Assembly: GCA_003164305.1 (NCBI GenBank)
Contig: PLSZ01000275.1
Location: forward strand, 6,138 to 20,643
From: Acetobacteraceae bacterium
Lineage (GTDB): Bacteria; Pseudomonadota; Alphaproteobacteria; Acetobacterales; Acetobacteraceae
Direction of reading: 5' to 3'
Length of the DNA: 14,506 nucleotides
The position numbers were made by a program, and so were the translations under genes. Below the pieces are notes generated by a model that had not been told where the DNA came from, made no database searches, and was given only the letters and a program-made list of their open reading frames with translations. Of the stretch, positions 1 to 5,931 are shown one piece after another; position 1 is the stretch's first letter; every line of letters begins with the position of its first letter.

Positions 1-524
1 ACCCCCGCCGTGCCGCGGCGCCACGGCCGTCCGAAGCTGTCATTGATAACGACCCCCAACGACACGCCCAACCGTTCCGCCAACGCCGCGCGGATCTTTT
101 CGGCCGAGCCATCCGGATCGAGCGGTAACAGCAACGCGCGCTGCACGCCGTCGGAAGGCGCGACATTCGATTGATCCACGCCGGCGTTCGCCATCACGAA
201 CCCTAGCCGATGCTGCATGATCATCAGATTGGGCCGGCTGCGCACCACGCGCACCGACTCCGACAGCACCACCTGCACGATGCGCGGATCTTTCCCGACC
301 TTCGCCGCCAGAGCGATTGCCTCCTCCGAAGGCGTCACCGTGGCCAGATCGACCGTGCGTCCTTCTGCCTTAGAAACAATCTTCTGCGCGATCACCACCA
401 CGTCACGATCTCGTAACGTCAATCGGGAGCGCGCCGCCGCTTCGGCGATCAGGGACGGAAGATCGTCTCCGGCGCGCACCATCGGCAGGCCGGGGATCGC
501 GAAAATTTCCAGTCGAGCGCTCAT
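1..524 (-). CDS. cofE: coenzyme F420-0:L-glutamate ligase (partial, 3' end beyond window)
   Basis: This is the first 174 codons of CofE/FbiB, the GTP- and metal-dependent cytosolic ligase that adds glutamate to F420-0 to build the gamma-glutamyl tail. It begins at ATG 524 and reads open to the left edge. Visible family signatures are the N-terminal IPGLPMVRAGDDL block, VVIAQKIVSKAEGR at about residues 42-55, NAGVDQSNV in the middle, and GVVINDSFGRPWRRG near the cut end; the Asp- and Asn-bearing blocks belong to the metal/GTP site. It starts 21 nt after the fgd stop on the same strand, so the two are probably co-transcribed, though only a weak ribosome site (CAGG) is seen. The window cannot show whether it is a stand-alone CofE or an FbiB-type fusion with a C-terminal nitroreductase-like domain. 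Family assignment is very secure. Confidence 0.93.
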   Translation of the reverse strand, partial: MSARLEIFAIPGLPMVRAGDDLPSLIAEAAARSRLTLRDRDVVVIAQKIVSKAEGRTVDLATVTPSEEAIALAAKVGKDPRIVQVVLSESVRVVRSRPNLMIMQHRLGFVMANAGVDQSNVAPSDGVQRALLLPLDPDGSAEKIRAALAERLGVSLGVVINDSFGRPWRRGTAG

Positions 525-545
525 GATGCCTGCGTTGGCACCACT

Positions 546-1550
546 TCAGTCGAAACGCTGGCGTAGCTTTGGCAGCACCTGCTCGCCATAAAGTTTCAGG
601 AATCGCACCTGATCCGGACCCGGAGCGTGGAACACCAAATGGCGGAAACCCATGTCGATATACGGTTTGATCTTCTCGATGTGCTCGTCCGGATCGTTGG
701 ACACGATCCAGCGGCTGGCGGCGCGCTCGATCGGCAACGCATCGGCCAGGCGTTCCATCTCCACCGGATCCTCGACCGATACTTTTTCCTCCGGTGTCAA
801 AGCCAGTGCCGCCCAATGCCGCGTATCGTTCAAAGCCCGCGCGTGATCGGCGTCGAACGAAACTTTCATTTCGATCATCCGGTCGAAATTCGGCTTCGGC
901 CTGGTGGACAGCCCCAGCCCCTCCTCGACATTCGGCAACAAAGTCTTCGTGTACAGATCCCAGCTTTTGCCACTGGTGCAAATAAACCCATCCGCCATGC
1001 GGCCCGCGTATTTCGCCACCTGAGGCCCCGCGCCCGCGACATAAATCGGCACCGGCGTGCCCGGCTTGTCATAAATCGTGGCTTTATCCGTGCGATAAAA
1101 TTCGCCGTCGAAAGTCAGCCGATCCTCGCTCCATAACCGGCGGATCAACGTCAACGCCTCCCGCAATCGCGCGAAACGTTCCTTGGTTTCCGGCCATTTC
1201 ATGCCGGTCGATGGCACTTCGTTCAGCCCCTCGCCGGTGCCGACGCCCAGTACCAAACGGCCCGGAAACATCACGCCCAACGTGCCGAACACCTGCGCGA
1301 CGACCGACGGATGATAGCGAAACGTCGGCGTCAGAACGCTGGTGCCCATGATGATGCGCTGCGTGCTGGCTCCCAACGCGCCAAGCCACGGAAACACCGA
1401 CGGCGCGTGCCCATCGGTGTGCTTCCACGGCTGAAAGTGGTCGCTGATAAAGACCGAATCAAACCCGTTCCGCTCGGCCTCGACCGAGAAATCCAGCAGC
1501 ATCTTCGGCGCGAATTGTTCCGCGGACGCTTTATAACCGAGTTTCAGCAC
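546..1550 (-). CDS. fgd: F420-dependent glucose-6-phosphate dehydrogenase
   Basis: This luciferase-like (LLM-class) TIM-barrel enzyme of 334 residues is predicted to oxidise glucose-6-phosphate to 6-phosphogluconolactone while reducing F420 in the cytosol. From memory it matches mycobacterial FGD1 (336 residues) end to end. Conserved blocks include KLGYKASAEQFAP, SDHFQPWKH, TSVLTPTFRYHP, LGVGTGEGLNE, ICTSGK and ALPIERAASRWIV. Residues equivalent to FGD1 His40, Trp44 and Glu109 are present as H38, W42 and E107. The three phosphate-binding residues (FGD1 Lys198, Lys259, Arg283) are present as K195, K256 and R280, which favours a true sugar-phosphate enzyme over other F420 LLM enzymes. The start is GTG at 1550, preceded by GAGGAGG with a 7-nt spacer. 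It is transcribed into cofE and is divergent from the kinase operon. Presence of F420 chemistry in this type of organism is unusual but documented. Confidence 0.93.
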   Translation of the reverse strand: MLKLGYKASAEQFAPKMLLDFSVEAERNGFDSVFISDHFQPWKHTDGHAPSVFPWLGALGASTQRIIMGTSVLTPTFRYHPSVVAQVFGTLGVMFPGRLVLGVGTGEGLNEVPSTGMKWPETKERFARLREALTLIRRLWSEDRLTFDGEFYRTDKATIYDKPGTPVPIYVAGAGPQVAKYAGRMADGFICTSGKSWDLYTKTLLPNVEEGLGLSTRPKPNFDRMIEMKVSFDADHARALNDTRHWAALALTPEEKVSVEDPVEMERLADALPIERAASRWIVSNDPDEHIEKIKPYIDMGFRHLVFHAPGPDQVRFLKLYGEQVLPKLRQRFD

Positions 1551-1815
1551 GACCGGGCCTCCTCATCCTTATCCGGTGGCAAGTTACCGTCCCCATCTGC
1601 CCGCGGCAATCGGGGGCGCGGCGTGCGCCTGGGGGAGGCGACGCCGGGGTTTCACCCCGGACCCCAGCAGGAGGCTCTGCCTCCTCAACCTCCGCCAAGG
1701 GCGATAGCACCTGGATCCCGTCATTTGGATAGGAGGGGAGAAGGCGCCCTCGCGCTGCCTCACTCCCCGGCGACCGCCCTTGACCACGGATGCCATCCGG
1801 CCCCTAAACCGGCTG
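1551..1815. other. divergent intergenic region between fgd and the kinase operon
   Basis: These 265 bp separate two outward-facing transcription units and must hold both promoters if each unit is transcribed independently. I see the fgd ribosome site (GAGGAGG on the minus strand at about 1558-1564) and a double hairpin in the middle. I found no convincing -35/-10 pair on either strand and no recognisable operator. There is no credible coding frame. Confidence 0.5.
1644..1685. repeat. double-hairpin palindromic intergenic element
   Basis: There are two adjacent perfect inverted repeats. The first is CCGGGG-TTTCA-CCCCGG at 1644-1660 (6-bp stem, 5-nt loop). The second is AGGAGGC-TCT-GCCTCCT at 1669-1685 (7-bp stem, 3-nt loop). 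Similar strings with these two hairpins are, in my recollection, common between genes in Acetobacteraceae genomes, so a dispersed REP-like element is the likeliest reading. Only one copy is in this window. It lies upstream of both flanking genes, so it is not in a terminator position. Confidence 0.55.
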
Positions 1816-2802
1816 ATGACTGAACGTCCTCCCGCCGAGATCATCGACGCCTTGCAGCGGATGGGTCTGCCCGGCGCCACGGTTGGTGAGCGGCTGACAG
1901 GCGGCGTGTCTTCCGACATTTGGCGAATTGAGCTTCCGTCTGGCTCCATCTGTGTCAAACGCGCGTTGGCCAAGCTGCGCGTTGCCGCGGACTGGCACGC
2001 GCCGGTGGAGCGTAATGTGTATGAGGCGCGGTGGATGCGGCGTGCGGTCGGCTTCGCGCCGCGGTTGATTGGGCAGGATGCGGCGAGCGGCACGCTGGCG
2101 ATGGAATTTCTTTCGCCCGAAAATCATCCGTTATGGAAGAACCAGCTGCGCGATGGGATCGCCGATGATGCGGTCGCCGCGAGCGTGGCTGAGGCTTTGG
2201 TGACGATCCATGCTCGGTCGGCGGCGGATCCGGCGGTCGCGGCGGAGTTTCCGACGGACGGAATTTTTTATGACATTCGGTTGGAGCCGTACTTGGTGGC
2301 GACGGCCAGGGCGCATCCGGATCGCGCGGATCGGTTGCTGGCGTTGGTGGCGACGACTCAGGCGAACAAGAAAGCGCTGGTGCATGGCGATGTCAGTCCG
2401 AAGAACATTTTATGTGGTCCGTCGGGGCCGGTGTTCCTGGACGCCGAGTGCGCGTGGTGGGGTGATCCGGCGTTCGATCTGGCGTTTTGCCTCAATCACC
2501 TGCTGTTGAAGTGCCTTTGGACGCCGCGCGCGCGGCACGGATTCTTGCGTTGTTTCGACGCGCTGGCGGCGGCGTATGCGCGCGGCGTGACGTGGGAACC
2601 GGCGGCGGCGTTGGAGCAGCGCGCGGCGGGGTTGTTGCCCGGGTTGTTCCTGGCTCGGGTGGATGGCAAATCTCCGGTGGAGTATGTCACGGACGAGGGT
2701 TCGAAGGATCGCGTGCGGCGTGTGGCGCGCGCGCTGTTGGCCGATCCGCCGGATCGGTTAGCGGATATTCGCGGTGCCTGGCAAAAGGAAATTGACGCAT
2801 GA
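1816..2802 (+). CDS. aminoglycoside-phosphotransferase-family small-molecule kinase
   Basis: This 328-residue protein kinase-like fold enzyme (APH/choline kinase family) is predicted to transfer phosphate from ATP to a hydroxyl of a small substrate in the cytosol. Visible motifs are the nucleotide loop GGVSSDIWRI (about 29-38), the candidate ATP-binding Lys48 in ICVKRA, the catalytic loop HGDVSPKN (190-197, Asp192 as base), the metal-binding LDAE (208-211) and GDPAFDLAF (216-224). ATG 1816 is chosen; a TTG at 1780 would add 12 residues, and neither has a clear ribosome site. The gene ends in an ATGA overlap with the enolase-like gene, so the two are translationally coupled. The family is too diverse to name the substrate. 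From context a hydroxyacid, glycerate-like or lactate-like, is plausible because the next two genes handle such compounds, but this is inference. An antibiotic-resistance role is unlikely given the operon. Confidence 0.85.
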   Translation: MTERPPAEIIDALQRMGLPGATVGERLTGGVSSDIWRIELPSGSICVKRALAKLRVAADWHAPVERNVYEARWMRRAVGFAPRLIGQDAASGTLAMEFLSPENHPLWKNQLRDGIADDAVAASVAEALVTIHARSAADPAVAAEFPTDGIFYDIRLEPYLVATARAHPDRADRLLALVATTQANKKALVHGDVSPKNILCGPSGPVFLDAECAWWGDPAFDLAFCLNHLLLKCLWTPRARHGFLRCFDALAAAYARGVTWEPAAALEQRAAGLLPGLFLARVDGKSPVEYVTDEGSKDRVRRVARALLADPPDRLADIRGAWQKEIDA

Positions 2803-4088
2803 CAGACACCAGCATCGCTTTCGTGCACGCGCGCCGGGTGTGGGATAGTCGCGGCCGGCCCACGGTGGAGGCCGATGTGATGCTGGAGAACGGCGCCTGT
2901 GGCCGCGCGATCGCTCCGGCGGGAGCGTCCACCGGCAGTGCCGAGGCTCTCGAATTGCGCGATGGAGGCTCGCGGTTTGGTGGATACGATGTCACGCGCG
3001 CGTTAGCCAGCGTGAACGGGGAAATCGCATGGGCCGTCTCGGGCATGGACGCGACGAATCAGGGAGCGTTAGACGCGCGGTTGATCGAACTGGACGGCAC
3101 GCCGAATAAAAGCCGGCTGGGCGCCAACGCGATTTTGTCCGTGTCGATGGCCGCCGCGCATGCCGCCGCGCAGGCGGAGGGGTTGCCGCTGTTCCGCTAT
3201 CTGGCGGACGACGACGTGACGCTGATCCCGCTGCCACAAATCCAGATATTTGGGGGCGGCGCGCACGCGGGACGGCGGGTCGATATTCAGGACTTCATGG
3301 TCATGTGCCCGGGCGCGGACTCGTTCGCTCAGGCATCGGAATGGACGGCGGAGATTTATCGACACGCGGGAAAACTGATGGCAGAAGCTGGCAGTTTGGC
3401 CGGCGTTGCGGATGAAGGTGGCTGGTGGCCCGTGTTTTCCACCAACGAACAGGCGCTGGACATGCTGGTGCGCTCGATCGAGCGCGCGGGGTTTCGGTTG
3501 GGCGATCAGGTGGGGATCGCTCTGGATATCGCCGCCTCGGAGTTCGGCCGCGACGGACGTTATAAATTGGCGCTGGAGGATCGGGAACTCGACAGCGCGG
3601 GGATGATCGCGTTGCTGTCAAGCTGGATCTCGCGTTATCCGATTTTGTCGATCGAGGATCCATTTGCGGAGGACGATCCGGCCGGCTTCGCTGAATTTAC
3701 CCGGCTGCATGGCGGTTCGTTGCAAATTGTTGGCGACGATTTCCTGGTCAGCGATGCCGCGCGGGTGCGGGACGCGGCGGCGAACGGCGCGGCCAATACC
3801 GTGCTTCTGAAGCCGAACCAGCGCGGCACGTTGAGCGAGACGCTGGACGCCTGGAACGCCGCGAAGGAAACCGGATTTTCCGCGATTGTCTCGGCCCGGT
3901 CAGGGGAAACCGAGGATACGACGATCGTGCATCTGGCGGTCGGATGGGCGGTTGGACAACTGAAAGTCGGAAGTTTCGCGCGAAGCGAACGGATGGCGAA
4001 GTGGAACGAAATGTTGCGGGTCGAGGAAGCGCTCGGGTCGCGCGCACGGTTCGCGGGTGGGTCGGTGCTGGGGCGTTCGCGGGCATGA
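2799..4088 (+). CDS. divergent enolase-superfamily paralogue (phosphopyruvate hydratase-like)
   Basis: This is a full-length (429-residue) enolase homologue with the usual N-terminal cap and C-terminal barrel. The metal ligands D243 (ALDIAASEF), E286 (SIEDP) and D313 (VGDD) are present, as is the loop Ser (GASTG, S44). The catalytic pair is E206 (VADEGG) and K338 (LLKPNQ), with Lys389 (QLKVG) also kept. The phosphate-contacting Arg-Ser of the SGETED block is present as R367-S368. Departures from housekeeping enolase are notable. The invariant His of VSHRSGETED is Ala366, the Glu of the QEF motif is Asp165, and the residue after HAG is Arg instead of Asn. Metal-dependent abstraction of a carbon acid proton next to a phosphate is therefore still plausible, but the substrate is probably not 2-phosphoglycerate. 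It overlaps the kinase and the dehydrogenase genes by ATGA at both ends. A precedent for enolase relatives with new substrates is carboxyphosphonoenolpyruvate synthase of the bialaphos pathway. Confidence 0.88.
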   Translation: MTDTSIAFVHARRVWDSRGRPTVEADVMLENGACGRAIAPAGASTGSAEALELRDGGSRFGGYDVTRALASVNGEIAWAVSGMDATNQGALDARLIELDGTPNKSRLGANAILSVSMAAAHAAAQAEGLPLFRYLADDDVTLIPLPQIQIFGGGAHAGRRVDIQDFMVMCPGADSFAQASEWTAEIYRHAGKLMAEAGSLAGVADEGGWWPVFSTNEQALDMLVRSIERAGFRLGDQVGIALDIAASEFGRDGRYKLALEDRELDSAGMIALLSSWISRYPILSIEDPFAEDDPAGFAEFTRLHGGSLQIVGDDFLVSDAARVRDAAANGAANTVLLKPNQRGTLSETLDAWNAAKETGFSAIVSARSGETEDTTIVHLAVGWAVGQLKVGSFARSERMAKWNEMLRVEEALGSRARFAGGSVLGRSRA

Positions 4089-5017
4089 AGGTGGTTTATC
4101 ATGCCTCCGCCGGTCCCGATCTCGCGGCACGGCTGGCTTCGCTGCCGGGTTTGGAGGTCACGGTCTGTCCGGAGGACGAGACGGCGCTGCTGGCCTCGCT
4201 GCTGCCGGAGTGCGAGGTGCTGTGGCACGTGTTGACTCGTTGCACATCGGAGATGATCGCGGCGGCGGCGAAGCTGCGGTTGATCCAGAAGATCGGTGTT
4301 GGGGTCAATACAATCGATCTGGAGGCGGCGAAGACGCGCGGCATTCCGGTTTGTAACCTTCCCGGGACGAACTCACGCGCGGTGGCGGAGTTGACCTTGG
4401 CACTGATGCTGGCGGTTTTGCGGCGGGTGCCTCGGTTCGACGCGTCGCTGCGCTCCGGTGTTTGGACCGATTTGGCGTTGCAGGATGGGCTGGGGGAACT
4501 TGGCGGACGGGTGGTCGGACTGGTTGGATACGGATCGATCCCGCAACTGCTGGCACCGGTGCTGACGGCGATGGAGTGCGAGGTGCTTTACACGGCGCGG
4601 AAGCCGGTGCCGGACGCGACCGCCCGGTTCGTGCCGCCACGGACGTTGCTGGAACAATCCGATATCGTCAGTTTGCATTTGCCGCTGACGCCGGAGACGG
4701 ATCGGATGATTGGCCGGGAGGCGCTGGCCCGGATGAAGCAAGGGTCCGTTCTGATCAATACCGCGCGTGGCGGCCTGGTGGATCAGACGGCGTTGACTGA
4801 GGCGTTGCGGTCGGGCCATCTTGGCGGCGCGGGACTGGATGTGTTCACCGACGAGCCCGTGGCGCGCGATGAGGCCTTGTTGGCATTGGACAACGTCGTG
4901 ATCACGCCGCATGTCGCCTGGATCACGACCGGAACGTTCGACCGGAGTTTCAGCGTCGCGGCGGAGAATTGCCGGCGCGTGGCGGCGGGAACCGGGTTGC
5001 TGCACCGCGTGGTTTGA
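4085..5017 (+). CDS. D-isomer-specific 2-hydroxyacid dehydrogenase
   Basis: This cytosolic NAD(P)-dependent enzyme of 310 residues interconverts a 2-ketoacid and a D-2-hydroxyacid (phosphoglycerate dehydrogenase/glyoxylate reductase family). ATG 4085 is chosen because it overlaps the enolase-like stop in an ATGA. Visible features are KIGVGVNTID and GIPVCNLPGTNSRAVAE in the N-terminal half, the Rossmann loop LVGYGSIP (146-153), INTARGGLVD (R228), LDVFTDEP (E257) and ITPHVAW (H276). R228, E257 and H276 are the family's catalytic Arg/Glu/His. The nucleotide loop reads GxGxxP where most members have GxGxxG. Length is typical of the short members without an ACT domain. Being third in a coupled operon after a kinase and an enolase paralogue, it probably makes or consumes their hydroxyacid intermediate. 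The exact substrate cannot be read from sequence. Confidence 0.9.
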   Translation: MKVVYHASAGPDLAARLASLPGLEVTVCPEDETALLASLLPECEVLWHVLTRCTSEMIAAAAKLRLIQKIGVGVNTIDLEAAKTRGIPVCNLPGTNSRAVAELTLALMLAVLRRVPRFDASLRSGVWTDLALQDGLGELGGRVVGLVGYGSIPQLLAPVLTAMECEVLYTARKPVPDATARFVPPRTLLEQSDIVSLHLPLTPETDRMIGREALARMKQGSVLINTARGGLVDQTALTEALRSGHLGGAGLDVFTDEPVARDEALLALDNVVITPHVAWITTGTFDRSFSVAAENCRRVAAGTGLLHRVV

Positions 5018-5030
5018 GGGAGGTTTCGCG

Positions 5031-5342
5031 ATGGCGTTACAGCTTCGGCCGAACTGCGAATATTGCGATAAGGATTTGCCGCCGCACGCGACGGATGCGC
5101 GGATCTGCACGTTCGAGTGCACGTTTTGCGCCGATTGCGTGGAGACGAAATTGCATGACGTGTGCCCGAATTGCGGTGGCGGGTTCGCGCCGCGGCCAAT
5201 CCGGCCGGCGGCGGAATGGCGTCCGGGATTGTCGGTCGCGACGCGGCCCGCTGCAACGCAGCGGGTGCATTTGAAGTTCAGCGTTGAAGACGTCGCGGCG
5301 TTTTCCGAACGGGTCAGAGGGGTCGATCCGGCGAAGCGCTAA
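5031..5342 (+). CDS. DUF1272 cysteine-rich zinc-ribbon protein
   Basis: This 103-residue protein begins at ATG 5031, 13 nt after the dehydrogenase stop, with GAGGGAGG as ribosome site. Its first 60 residues match the DUF1272 family: LRPNCEYCDKDLPP, ARICTFECTFCADC, and CPNCGGGFAPRPIRPA. Eight cysteines (C9, C12, C26, C30, C33, C36, C45, C48) form four pairs, consistent with two structural zinc sites. The family has no established function. Many members end soon after the RPIRPA block. Here about 43 further residues follow, including a short segment (HLKFSVEDVAAFSERV) that could be a small helical tail. Its last 29 bp overlap the end of the convergent CoxG-like gene. It is the last gene of the kinase/enolase-like/dehydrogenase operon by position and strand. 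Confidence 0.85.
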   Translation: MALQLRPNCEYCDKDLPPHATDARICTFECTFCADCVETKLHDVCPNCGGGFAPRPIRPAAEWRPGLSVATRPAATQRVHLKFSVEDVAAFSERVRGVDPAKR

Positions 5343-5925
5343 GGCCCAGGGCATGAAGGAATTTAACCCAGTACGCTTTAATGACGACCCATAAAAGGCC
5401 GCTCGCGGCGAGCGGCGCGGCGGGTTTGGGCGCCGGCGATGGCGGCGTTTCGGCGTCAACTGGCACTTCGTCTTTGGCGAATTCCTCGGACGCGCGGTGG
5501 GCGAAGTCGGCCATGATGGCGTTGGCCACGGCGATGCCGCCGGTGCGGGCGAAATCCTCCAGCACGCCGCCGAGTTCGGCATCCGAAACGATTTTGACGG
5601 CGGTTTCCGGCTTCGCGCTGTCCGGCACGTCGTGCAACGCGAAGGAGACTTTGACGCCGATGCGGGCCGAGCGCATGTCAGCCGTGCCGCGGCCATGCAC
5701 CAGGCCGGTCAACGCCTCATCATCGAACGCGCAGGTGGCGCGGCCTTTGAAGTTGATCCTCTTCGGACCGAACGACACCACCATGGCACCTGGCCAGGAG
5801 CCATCCTCGGCCTGGGGTTCCAGCATCGCGCCCGGCATGCAGCGCGCCATGCGCGGCACGTCGGCGAAACGTTTCAGCACGTCCGAAGCTTTGCCGGGAA
5901 CGCGGAATTCACCCTCGAAATGCAT
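5314..5925 (-). CDS. CoxG-like SRPBCC-fold protein with C-terminal hydrophobic tail
   Basis: This 203-residue protein is related to carbon monoxide dehydrogenase subunit G. The N-terminal 150 residues carry the SRPBCC/CoxG pattern: VPGKASDVLKRFADVPRMARCMPGA, then FGPKRINFKGRA, GRGTADMRSARI and a terminal helix. It is followed by a Pro/Ala linker (about 160-175) and a hydrophobic C-terminal helix (GLLWVVIKAYWVKFLHALGL). In known systems CoxG recruits a molybdenum CO dehydrogenase to the membrane. Here no coxMSL genes are present in the window. The gene starts 6 nt after the stop of the ThDP enzyme on the same strand, so the two are co-expressed and this protein may tether or deliver for that enzyme; that partner role is inference. 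Its 3' end overlaps the convergent DUF1272 gene. No strong ribosome site is seen, which suggests translational coupling. Confidence 0.82.
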   Translation of the reverse strand: MHFEGEFRVPGKASDVLKRFADVPRMARCMPGAMLEPQAEDGSWPGAMVVSFGPKRINFKGRATCAFDDEALTGLVHGRGTADMRSARIGVKVSFALHDVPDSAKPETAVKIVSDAELGGVLEDFARTGGIAVANAIMADFAHRASEEFAKDEVPVDAETPPSPAPKPAAPLAASGLLWVVIKAYWVKFLHALGLSASPDRPL

Positions 5926-5931
5926 CGCCGG

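Noticed and set aside
1780..1815. TTG at 1780 as the start of the kinase
   Set aside because: It adds 12 residues (TTDAIRPLNRL) with no similarity to the family and no ribosome site. ATG 1816 is more likely, although it too lacks a clear site.
1816..5017. Phosphonate or phosphinothricin-type biosynthesis, suggested by the enolase relative plus dehydrogenase
   Set aside because: No PEP mutase, phosphonopyruvate decarboxylase or nucleotidyltransferase is in the window. The similarity is only at the level of enzyme families.
4373..5122. Minus-strand open frame of 249 codons
   Set aside because: It lies opposite the 2-hydroxyacid dehydrogenase, whose motifs are complete; the antisense translation is unlike any protein family.
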